Source of the DNA: Aeromonas encheleia
Lineage (GTDB): Bacteria; Pseudomonadota; Gammaproteobacteria; Enterobacterales; Aeromonadaceae
Direction of reading: 5' to 3'
DNA length: 64,000 bases
NCBI RefSeq assembly: GCF_900637545.1
Contig: NZ_LR134376.1
Location: forward strand, 3,181,001-3,245,000
Each line of letters starts with the position of its first letter. Within the stretch, counting starts at the first letter, position 1. A program made the position numbers and the translations under genes. The notes below the pieces were generated by a model. The model ran no database searches and was not told where the DNA came from. It saw only the letters and a program-made list of their open reading frames with translations. Shown here one piece after another: positions 55,938 to 64,000 of this stretch.

Positions 55938-57044
55938 ATGACAGACAACAGCCAAATCAAGGTGATCGTCGGCATGTCCGGCGGCGTGGATTCTTCCGTC
56001 TCGGCCTACCTGCTCCAGCAGCAGGGTTATCAGGTCGAAGGCTTGTTCATGAAGAACTGGGAAGAAGACGACACGGACGAGTACTGCTCTGCCTCCCAGG
56101 ATTTGGCTGATGCCAAGGCGGTCTGCGACAAGCTGGGCATGAAGCTGCATACCATCAACTTCGCCGCCGAGTACTGGGACAATGTGTTCGAGCACTTCCT
56201 GGCGGAGTACAAGGCGGGGCGCACGCCGAACCCGGATATCCTGTGCAACAAGGAGATCAAGTTCAAGGCGTTCCTCGAATTCGCCGCCGAAGAGCTGGGT
56301 GCCACCTACATCGCCACCGGCCACTATGTGCGCCGTGACGACAGCACCGGCCGCCCGCGCCTGCTGCGCGGTCTCGATGGCAACAAGGATCAGAGTTACT
56401 TTCTCTACACCCTGAGCGAGCAACAAATCGGTCAGAGCCTGTTCCCGGTCGGGGATCTGGAGAAGCCGGAGGTGCGCCGCATCGCCGAGCAGCTCGATCT
56501 CGTCACCGCCAAGAAGAAAGACTCCACCGGCATCTGCTTCATCGGTGAGCGCAAGTTCAAGGACTTCCTTGCCAAGTTCCTGCCCGCCCAGCCCGGCCCC
56601 ATCGAAACCGTGGACGGCAAGGTGATCGGCGAGCACCAGGGCCTGATGTATCACACCCTGGGCCAGCGCAAGGGGCTCGGCATCGGTGGGCGTAAAGACG
56701 CCACCGAAGAGGCCTGGTACGTGGTCGACAAAGAGGTGGAGCGCAACACCCTGATCGTGGCGCAGGGCGAACACCCGCGGCTCTACTCCGACGGCCTCAT
56801 CGCCAGCCAGCTGCACTGGGTGGATCGCACCCCGATCCGCGCGCCGCGTCGCTGCACCGTCAAGACCCGCTATCGCCAGGAAGATATCCCCTGCCTGATC
56901 CAGCCCATCGACGACGAAACCATTCGTGTCATCTTCGATGAGAAACAGGCCGCCGTAACCCCGGGCCAGTCCGCCGTCTTCTATGACGGGGAAGAGTGCC
57001 TGGGCGGTGGCATCATCGAACAGCGTTTCAGCCATTCGGTTTGA
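55938..57044 (+). CDS. mnmA: tRNA 2-thiouridylase MnmA
   Basis: MnmA transfers sulfur to the wobble uridine of tRNA for Lys, Glu and Gln. The protein is 368 aa, as in E. coli. The PP-loop is [10 protein letters not shown] (residues 13-22). Two catalytic cysteines lie in [12 protein letters not shown] (about residue 101) and [13 protein letters not shown] (about residue 199). The C-terminal domain has [10 protein letters not shown]. It is followed 23 bp later by hflD. Confidence 0.97.
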   Translation: MTDNSQIKVIVGMSGGVDSSVSAYLLQQQGYQVEGLFMKNWEEDDTDEYCSASQDLADAKAVCDKLGMKLHTINFAAEYWDNVFEHFLAEYKAGRTPNPDILCNKEIKFKAFLEFAAEELGATYIATGHYVRRDDSTGRPRLLRGLDGNKDQSYFLYTLSEQQIGQSLFPVGDLEKPEVRRIAEQLDLVTAKKKDSTGICFIGERKFKDFLAKFLPAQPGPIETVDGKVIGEHQGLMYHTLGQRKGLGIGGRKDATEEAWYVVDKEVERNTLIVAQGEHPRLYSDGLIASQLHWVDRTPIRAPRRCTVKTRYRQEDIPCLIQPIDDETIRVIFDEKQAAVTPGQSAVFYDGEECLGGGIIEQRFSHSV

Positions 57045-57067
57045 ATCCTTAACAGAAGGCAGCAGAC

Positions 57068-57679
57068 GTGAGCGACAAATTCCAAGACAGAACCATGGCT
57101 TTCGCCGGCATCTGCCAGGCGGCCTATCTGGTACAAAAAGTGGCCCGTGATGGCAGCTGCGATGAAGCCTCCCTGCGCGAGAGCCTGCAAAGCGTGCTGG
57201 TGACCAACCCCAAGCAGCCGCTGGAAGTGTTCGGCAGCCACCTCGCCATCCGCGATGGTTACCGCGCCCTGGTGGAGCAGCTTGGCGCCGATGGCAGCCA
57301 GAAGAACGCCGAGCTGACCCGCTACGTGGTGAGCCTGATCGCGCTGGAGCGCAAGCTGGCCAAGCGCAAGGACATCCTCAACATGCTGGGGGAGCGGATC
57401 GGCCAGATCGGCCGCCAGCAACAGCATTTCGATCTGCTCGACGAGCAGATCCTGGCCAACATGGCGAGCATCTACAGCGATCTCATCAGCCCCATAGGGC
57501 CGCGCATCCAGGTGGCGGGCACTCCGCTGTTCCTGCAGCAGCCGCTGGTGCAACACAAGGTGCGCGCCCTGCTGCTGGCGGGCATCCGCGCCGCCGTGCT
57601 GTGGCGTCAGCTCGGTGGCAGCCGTACCCAGATCATCTTCGCCCGCAAGAAGATGGTGGAACTGGCCAAACGTTTTTGA
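57068..57679 (+). CDS. hflD: High-frequency lysogenisation protein HflD homologue
   Basis: HflD is a membrane-peripheral protein that in E. coli binds phage lambda CII; its cell role is unclear. The 203-aa protein starts at GTG (57068) after AGAAGGCAGCAGAC. It is mainly helical, with [21 protein letters not shown] and [24 protein letters not shown] matching the HflD pattern. The gene lies between mnmA and purB, the conserved position of hflD (ycfC). Confidence 0.93.
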   Translation: MSDKFQDRTMAFAGICQAAYLVQKVARDGSCDEASLRESLQSVLVTNPKQPLEVFGSHLAIRDGYRALVEQLGADGSQKNAELTRYVVSLIALERKLAKRKDILNMLGERIGQIGRQQQHFDLLDEQILANMASIYSDLISPIGPRIQVAGTPLFLQQPLVQHKVRALLLAGIRAAVLWRQLGGSRTQIIFARKKMVELAKRF

Positions 57680-57687
57680 GTTTCTAA

Positions 57688-59085
<1,398 letters not shown>

Positions 59086-59102
59086 GCCGATAGCCTGATA
59101 CG

Positions 59103-59142
59103 ACAGGGGCCCTGTGATACGCGCAGGGCCCCTGTTATTTTT
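59103..59142 (+). terminator. Rho-independent terminator after purB
   Basis: ACAGGGGCCCTG/CAGGGCCCCTGT (12 bp) is followed by TATTTTTG, 17 bp after the stop. Confidence 0.92.
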
Positions 59143-59259
59143 GACTGCCACACCGTTTGCCAAGCTTTTTGCCATATATAAAGAGGCCTTGCCCAAGGCC
59201 GGCAGCTCCCTTGGGCAAGACCTCTCTTAACTTTGTCTGACCTTTTGACGAGAAGAACC

Positions 59260-60390
59260 ATGTACGAACTGAATCTGGATATCGCTCACTTCCTCGAACA
59301 TTACTGGCAGAAGCGCCCGCTCCTCATCAAGGGTGGCTTCACCGACTTTCAGGATCCCATCAGCCCGGACGAGCTGGCGGGTCTGGCCATGGAAGAGACT
59401 ATTGAATCCCGTCTGGTGACCCGCTTCGATGGCAAGTGGGAGGCGGCCCACGGCCCCTTCGAATCCTACGATCACCTGGGGGAAGAGAACTGGACCGTGC
59501 TGGTGCAGGCCTGCAACCACTGGGCCCCCGAGGTGCACGAGCTGGCGCTGCCGTTCCAGTTCATCCCGGGCTGGCGCTTTGACGATGTGATGGTGAGCTT
59601 CTCCACCCCTCACGGTGGCGTCGGCCCCCACATCGACAACTACGACGTGTTCATCACCCAGGGCCAGGGCAAGCGCCACTGGCGGGTCGGCGAGGCCAAC
59701 AGCCTCAACGAGTTCGCCGCCCATGCCGCCCTGCTGCACTGCGAACCGTTCGACGCCATCATCGACGTCATCATGGAGCCGGGCGACATCCTCTACATCC
59801 CGCCTGGATTCCCCCACGAGGGCTACGCCATCGAGCCGTCCCTGAACTTCTCGGTGGGCTTCCGCGCCCCGGATGCCAAGGCGCTGATCTCCTCCTTCGC
59901 CGATCACCTGATCGACAACGAGGTGCGCACCGAGCGTTACGGCGATGGGGATCTCAAGCCCCGCGCCCGCCACGGCGAGATCCAGCCCCACGAGCTGCAC
60001 CGTCTGCGCGAGCTGATGCAACAGGCGCTGGACGACGAGACCCTGTTCAAGGAGTGGTTCGGTACCATGATCTCCGAGGCCAAGCACGATCTGGACGTCA
60101 ATCCGGTGGAGCCGGACTACAGCGCCGAGGAAGTAGCCGATCTGCTGACCCAGGGCGAGCCCGCCATCAAGGTACCGGGCCTGCGCTCGGTCTGGTTCAG
60201 CGGCGACAGCCAGCAGTGCTACATCGATGGCGAAGCCTGGACCCTGCCAAGCGAGGACGCCGCCGCCATCTCGCTGCTGTGCGACAAAGACATCATCACC
60301 CAGGCCGACATGGTGGAGCTCGCCGATCAGGCCGGCTTCCTGCAACTGCTGACCCGCCTGGTCAACCGCGGTTACTGGTTCTTCGCCTGA
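59260..60390 (+). CDS. roxA: Ribosomal protein uL16 (L16) arginine hydroxylase, JmjC type
   Basis: RoxA (YcfD) is an Fe(II)/2-oxoglutarate oxygenase that hydroxylates an arginine of ribosomal protein L16. The 376-aa protein has the JmjC metal triad: VGPHIDNYDVF (His and Asp, about residues 125-127) and the distal His in PPGFPHEGYA near residue 187. RHWRVG precedes the core. The C-terminal winged-helix domain ends in RGYWFFA. The start at 59260 (MYELNLDIAHF) has AGAAG upstream; 59233 is an upstream in-frame start without a site. Confidence 0.93.
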   Translation: MYELNLDIAHFLEHYWQKRPLLIKGGFTDFQDPISPDELAGLAMEETIESRLVTRFDGKWEAAHGPFESYDHLGEENWTVLVQACNHWAPEVHELALPFQFIPGWRFDDVMVSFSTPHGGVGPHIDNYDVFITQGQGKRHWRVGEANSLNEFAAHAALLHCEPFDAIIDVIMEPGDILYIPPGFPHEGYAIEPSLNFSVGFRAPDAKALISSFADHLIDNEVRTERYGDGDLKPRARHGEIQPHELHRLRELMQQALDDETLFKEWFGTMISEAKHDLDVNPVEPDYSAEEVADLLTQGEPAIKVPGLRSVWFSGDSQQCYIDGEAWTLPSEDAAAISLLCDKDIITQADMVELADQAGFLQLLTRLVNRGYWFFA

Positions 60391-60406
60391 TTTCGCGACA
60401 CATGAA

Positions 60407-60439
60407 AAGCGCCGCTGGTGACAGCGGCGCTTTTTTTTG
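60407..60439 (+). terminator. Rho-independent terminator after roxA
   Basis: AAGCGCCGCT/AGCGGCGCTT with a 5-nt loop is followed by a run of Ts, 17 bp after the stop. Confidence 0.95.
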
Positions 60440-60816
60440 CCTGATGCTGCTTCCTTTGATGGCGAGACTCGGCCTTTTGCCCGCGCTATCTGCCATCTGC
60501 CAAGACGTACGGTCCGCTATCTCCACCATCGGCCCACCAGGGACCGACGCCGCGGCTACACTTGAGGGCGGCTCGGCCAGGGAGCGATGCTAGCCACCCC
60601 CTGCTGGTCCGGCGATCAGCCGAACGGCGCCGTCCAACCTGCAGTGGTTGGCCGCGAAGCTACCCCAGATCCAGGCAGCCCCACCATAGTCCGGTAGCGG
60701 CTCCGTTGTTTGTCATTTAACAACATCTTGGACGGACGCTGATGCGTCCAACCATAGGAACCGAATGGGTTTAAATATGGGAAACCAATTATTTTAGCCC
60801 CTAAAATCAGCTGTGA
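60440..60816. other. Gene-free region upstream of pykF
   Basis: No ORF with a credible start was found. The right-hand part becomes AT-rich towards the pykF promoter. Confidence 0.4.
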
Positions 60817-60868
60817 GCGAAAACGTTATCTTCCAAAATGGGGCGGTTTTAGCTCAAAACGTTGTTTC
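60817..60868 (+). promoter_or_regulatory. Repeated AAAACGTT boxes upstream of pykF
   Basis: AAAACGTT occurs at 60820-60827 and 60856-60863, 36 bp apart. Their contexts GCGAAAACGTTATC and CTCAAAACGTTGTTTC partly resemble the Cra (FruR) half-site pattern TGAAACGTTTCA. E. coli pykF is Cra-repressed, so a similar role is possible. Confidence 0.4.
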
Positions 60869-60938
60869 TGGATCATAAAAAGTATCCAAAAACTGGTGTA
60901 TATTGCACGGCGGAAACTCCTTAACCATGAAGACTGAC

Positions 60939-62351
60939 ATGAAAAAGACCAAAATCGTCTGCACCATAGGTCCCAAGACCGAATCCAAAGAAATGCTGGG
61001 CAAAATGCTCGACGCCGGTATGAACGTCATGCGCCTGAACTTCTCTCACGGTGATTACGAAGAGCACGGCACCCGTATCCGCAACCTGCGCGAAGTGATG
61101 GCCGCTACCGGCAAGCACGCCGCCATCCTGCTGGATACCAAGGGTCCGGAAATCCGTACCATGAAGCTGGAAGGTGGCAACGATGTCTCTCTGGTCGCCG
61201 GCCAGACCTTCACCTTCACCACCGACCAGACCGTTGTTGGCAACAAAGACAAAGTCGCCGTGACCTACGCCGGCTTCGCCAACGACCTGCGCGTCGGCAA
61301 CCGCATCCTGGTGGATGACGGCCTGATCGGTCTGGACGTCATCGAAATCACCGAGCGCGAAGTCATCTGCAAGGTGCTGAACAACGGTGATCTGGGCGAG
61401 AACAAGGGCGTCAACCTGCCGGGCGTCTCCATCAAGCTGCCGGCCCTGGCCGAGAAAGACAAGCGCGACCTGATCTTCGGTTGCGAGCAAGGCGTTGATT
61501 TCGTTGCTGCTTCCTTCATTCGCAAGAAAGAAGACGTGCTGGAAATCCGTGAGCACCTGAAGGCCCATGGTGGCGAAGCCATCCAGATCATCTCCAAGAT
61601 CGAGAACCAGGAAGGCCTGGACAACTTCGATGACATCCTGGCCGTGTCCGATGGCATCATGGTTGCTCGTGGCGACATGGGTGTGGAAATTCCGGTAGAA
61701 GAAGTGATCTTCGCCCAGAAGATGATCATCACCAAGTGCAACAAGGCACGTAAAGTGGTCATCACCGCCACCCAGATGCTGGATTCCATGATCAAGAACC
61801 CGCGTCCGACCCGCGCCGAAGCCGGTGACGTGGCGAACGCCATCCTGGACGGTACCGACGCAGTCATGCTGTCCGGTGAGTCCGCCAAGGGCAAGTACCC
61901 GCTGGAAGCCGTAACCATCATGGCCACCATCTGCGAGCGTACCGATGCCGTGATGCCGTCCAACCTGTCTGCTGCCAACGACAGCAACAAGCTGCGCATC
62001 ACCGAAGCCGTCTGCAAGGGCGCCGTCGAGACCTCCGAGAAGCTGGATGCCCCGCTGATCGTGGTTGCCACCGAAGGCGGCAAGTCTGCCAAGGCCATTC
62101 GCAAGTACTTCCCGAAAGCCTGGATCCTGGCCATCACCACCAACCAGAAAACCGCAGCCCAACTGGTCCTGACCAAGGGTGTGGTTGCTCACGTGGTTGA
62201 CAGCATCGCCTCCACCGACGATTTCTATCGCATCGGTAAAGAAGCGGCGCTGGCCAGCGGCATGGGCCTGAAAGGCGACGTCGTCGTGATGGTCTCCGGT
62301 GCTCTGGTACCGAGCGGCACCACCAACACCGCCTCCGTTCACGTACTCTAA
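60939..62351 (+). CDS. pykF: Pyruvate kinase I
   Basis: This glycolytic enzyme converts phosphoenolpyruvate and ADP to pyruvate and ATP. From 60939 ([12 protein letters not shown]) it is 470 aa, the E. coli PykF length; an in-frame ATG at 60927 is an alternative. Landmarks are [11 protein letters not shown], the Lys-containing signature [48 protein letters not shown] and the end [12 protein letters not shown], which is characteristic of the fructose-1,6-bisphosphate-activated PykF type. Confidence 0.97.
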   Translation: MKKTKIVCTIGPKTESKEMLGKMLDAGMNVMRLNFSHGDYEEHGTRIRNLREVMAATGKHAAILLDTKGPEIRTMKLEGGNDVSLVAGQTFTFTTDQTVVGNKDKVAVTYAGFANDLRVGNRILVDDGLIGLDVIEITEREVICKVLNNGDLGENKGVNLPGVSIKLPALAEKDKRDLIFGCEQGVDFVAASFIRKKEDVLEIREHLKAHGGEAIQIISKIENQEGLDNFDDILAVSDGIMVARGDMGVEIPVEEVIFAQKMIITKCNKARKVVITATQMLDSMIKNPRPTRAEAGDVANAILDGTDAVMLSGESAKGKYPLEAVTIMATICERTDAVMPSNLSAANDSNKLRITEAVCKGAVETSEKLDAPLIVVATEGGKSAKAIRKYFPKAWILAITTNQKTAAQLVLTKGVVAHVVDSIASTDDFYRIGKEAALASGMGLKGDVVVMVSGALVPSGTTNTASVHVL

Positions 62352-62370
62352 CCAGTCCTGAACCGATAAA

Positions 62371-62399
62371 ACGGCGCCCTTTGGGCGCCGTTTTTTTTA
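62371..62399 (+). terminator. Rho-independent terminator after pykF
   Basis: ACGGCGCCC/GGGCGCCGT with a 3-nt loop is followed by seven or more Ts, 19 bp after the stop. Confidence 0.95.
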
Positions 62400-62500
62400 T
62401 CCCGCCCCCCTGCTTCGCCTTCCCGGCCGGTGTTAGAATCCACGCGGATTTCCCCCACGAGGGAAACCTCCCAAATTTCGCGTAATAACCCGGAAGTTTT

Positions 62501-64000
62501 ATGCCCTCAACACAGTTCAGAAGAGTCTCGGCCACCCTGTTGCCGCTGCTCTGTTTACTCATCAGCCTCTGCGCCCCGCAAGCCATGGCGCAGGATGTGC
62601 CCCAACGCGCCACGGTACAACGGGCGCTCGATGCCCTCGGCAAATCGGATACCCTCACCGTCAGCCAACAGGCCGATCAGAAGTTTCTGACCGATACCCT
62701 GAGCCTGCTCGACAACATCGAGAAGGAGCAGGAGAAGGCCAAGGCACAGACGCAACGGATACGCACCCTCCCCACCGAGATGAAGGAGATAGGTGCCAAG
62801 CTCGACGGCCTGACCCAGGGCAAGAGCCAGGAGCAGCTCAAGAGCGAATACGCCAGCATGAGCCTGGCGGAGCTGGACAGCCGCCAGGCCGAGATCATGG
62901 CCAACCTGCAGGCCTCCCAGGAGGCCCTCGGCACCATCGGCAGCCAGATCACCAGCCTGCAGACCCTGCCCGAACGGGCCCAGGCCAACATGAGCCGCGC
63001 CTATCAGCGCAGCCAGGAGATCCGCTCCCGCCTGAACTCAGGTGACACTATCAGCAGCGCCGAGAAGATGAAGCTCAATACCGAGCTGGTGTTGCTGGAC
63101 CTGCAGCTGGCCAACCTGCAGAAGGAGCTGGACAACCGTACCAGCATGCAGGATCTCGCGGTCAAGCAGCGCGATTACCAGAGTGCCCGCCTCGCCAGCG
63201 AGGAGCAGAAGCTGCTGGCCCTGCAGGAGCAGAGCAGTGCCAAGCGTCTGGGTGACACCGAGAAGGCCGCCGAGCAGACCGGTGAGCTGGTAGCCATCGC
63301 AGACAACCCGCTGGTGCAAAAAGAGCAGGAACTCAACCACCAGCTCAGCCAGCAACTGATCAGCGCCACTTCCAATCTCAACTCGCTCGCACAGAAAAAC
63401 CTGCAGGCCAAGAGCTGGCTGGAGCGTGGCACCCAGACCGAGCGCAACCTCAACGAACAGGTACAGATGCTCAAGGGCAACCTGCTGCTGTCGCGCATCC
63501 TCTATCAGCTCTACCAGCAGCTGGAGGCCGCCCCCTCCACCCTGGTGAAGAACCTGGAGGAGCAGATAGCCGATCTGCATCTGGCCCAGTTCGAGCTGAG
63601 CCAGCAACGGGATCAGCTGTTCCAGAAGACCCAGTATCTGGATAACCTGGTAGCCAGCAGCAGCGAGCCGGTCAGCGAAGAGGACAAGGCCAGCCTGGCC
63701 AAGCTGCTCGACACCCGCATCAGCCTGCTCGATCAGCTCAACCGCCAGCTCGACAGCCAGCTGACCAACGCCATCAGCCTGCAGTTGACCCAGCAGCAGC
63801 TGACCCGGGTCTATGCCTCCATCGAATTCACCCTGCAACAACACATCTTCTGGGTCAGCAGCAACAAGCCTATCGATGGCAAGTGGTTCATCAACTGGCC
63901 CGCCCAGGCCTACAAGCAAGCCTCCGACTGGGTACTCAAGCCCGACTGGAGTGGCTGGGGCGAGATGCTGTTGCCGGTCTCCCTGCTCGCCTTCCCGCTG
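62501..64000 (+). CDS. mscK: Mechanosensitive channel MscK (KefA), N-terminal part
   Basis: MscK is a potassium-responsive mechanosensitive channel of the inner membrane. Five hundred codons are visible and the frame is open at the right edge; E. coli MscK is about 1120 aa, so the channel pore lies outside. A signal peptide (LLPLLCLLISLCAPQAMA, cleavage near residue 30) is followed by a long periplasmic helical domain rich in Gln, Leu and Glu (residues about 35-480). It contains VSSNKPIDGKWFINWPAQAY near the start of the membrane part. The ATG at 62501 follows CCGGAAG. Identity is inferred from architecture and the periplasmic domain pattern. Confidence 0.85.
   Translation, partial: MPSTQFRRVSATLLPLLCLLISLCAPQAMAQDVPQRATVQRALDALGKSDTLTVSQQADQKFLTDTLSLLDNIEKEQEKAKAQTQRIRTLPTEMKEIGAKLDGLTQGKSQEQLKSEYASMSLAELDSRQAEIMANLQASQEALGTIGSQITSLQTLPERAQANMSRAYQRSQEIRSRLNSGDTISSAEKMKLNTELVLLDLQLANLQKELDNRTSMQDLAVKQRDYQSARLASEEQKLLALQEQSSAKRLGDTEKAAEQTGELVAIADNPLVQKEQELNHQLSQQLISATSNLNSLAQKNLQAKSWLERGTQTERNLNEQVQMLKGNLLLSRILYQLYQQLEAAPSTLVKNLEEQIADLHLAQFELSQQRDQLFQKTQYLDNLVASSSEPVSEEDKASLAKLLDTRISLLDQLNRQLDSQLTNAISLQLTQQQLTRVYASIEFTLQQHIFWVSSNKPIDGKWFINWPAQAYKQASDWVLKPDWSGWGEMLLPVSLLAFPL

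Overview
The window is chromosomal DNA of a gamma-proteobacterium, most probably an Aeromonas. The grounds are high GC (about 60-65% by eye), densely packed genes, proteins close to those of Escherichia coli and Vibrio (DnaK, PykF, UhpT, DsdC/X/A, MnmA, PurB), and siderophore uptake, LexA and heat-shock signals of the enteric/Vibrio kind. The genus is an inference from gene content. No rRNA, tRNA or CRISPR array was seen.

Layout. 1-5.2 kb: sucrose-PTS operon scrY-scrK-scrA-scrB (minus strand, scrB cut by the left edge), with three copies of an 18-bp LacI-type operator and a CRP-like site. 5.3-9.7 kb: heat-shock genes dnaJ, dnaK and grpE with three sigma-32 promoters; a 266-bp TA-flanked foldback element sits between the grpE promoter and grpE. 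9.8-14.4 kb: nadK, recN with two LexA boxes, ppaC and a Usp-like gene. 14.5-19.2 kb: a complete MacA-MacB-outer membrane factor exporter operon. 19.2-21.5 kb: a siderophore-interacting protein and a DAHP synthase, each behind a Fur box. 22-26.7 kb: hns, then the D-serine locus dsdC/dsdX-dsdA. 27-34.6 kb: icd, an AraC regulator, manA, a YgjV-like protein, small ORFs and a fructose-family PTS permease.

34.7-44.9 kb: a lipoprotein with five BIG2-like repeats and an HExxH motif; then a poorly described sugar locus (DUF5107-TPR protein, MFS sugar transporter, aldose epimerase, divergent ROK regulator); then a tandem repeat and a small zinc-ribbon protein. 45-46.9 kb: an AT-rich, probably acquired patch with two GNAT acetyltransferases and an 8-bp tandem repeat. 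47-54.3 kb: a second fructose-family PTS permease sharing a 35-bp upstream motif with the first; a candidate type III effector with its CesT-like chaperone; uhpT; and an orphan EIIB plus a degenerate HPr-EIIA fusion. 54.4-64 kb: conserved housekeeping block rluE-nudJ-mnmA-hflD-purB, then roxA, pykF and the start of mscK.

The main themes are carbohydrate uptake (sucrose, two fructose-family PTS, hexose phosphate, an unknown MFS sugar), stress response and central metabolism. The least explained parts are the effector/chaperone pair, the degenerate HPr-EIIA gene, the DUF5107 locus, the HExxH lipoprotein and the element in the grpE leader.
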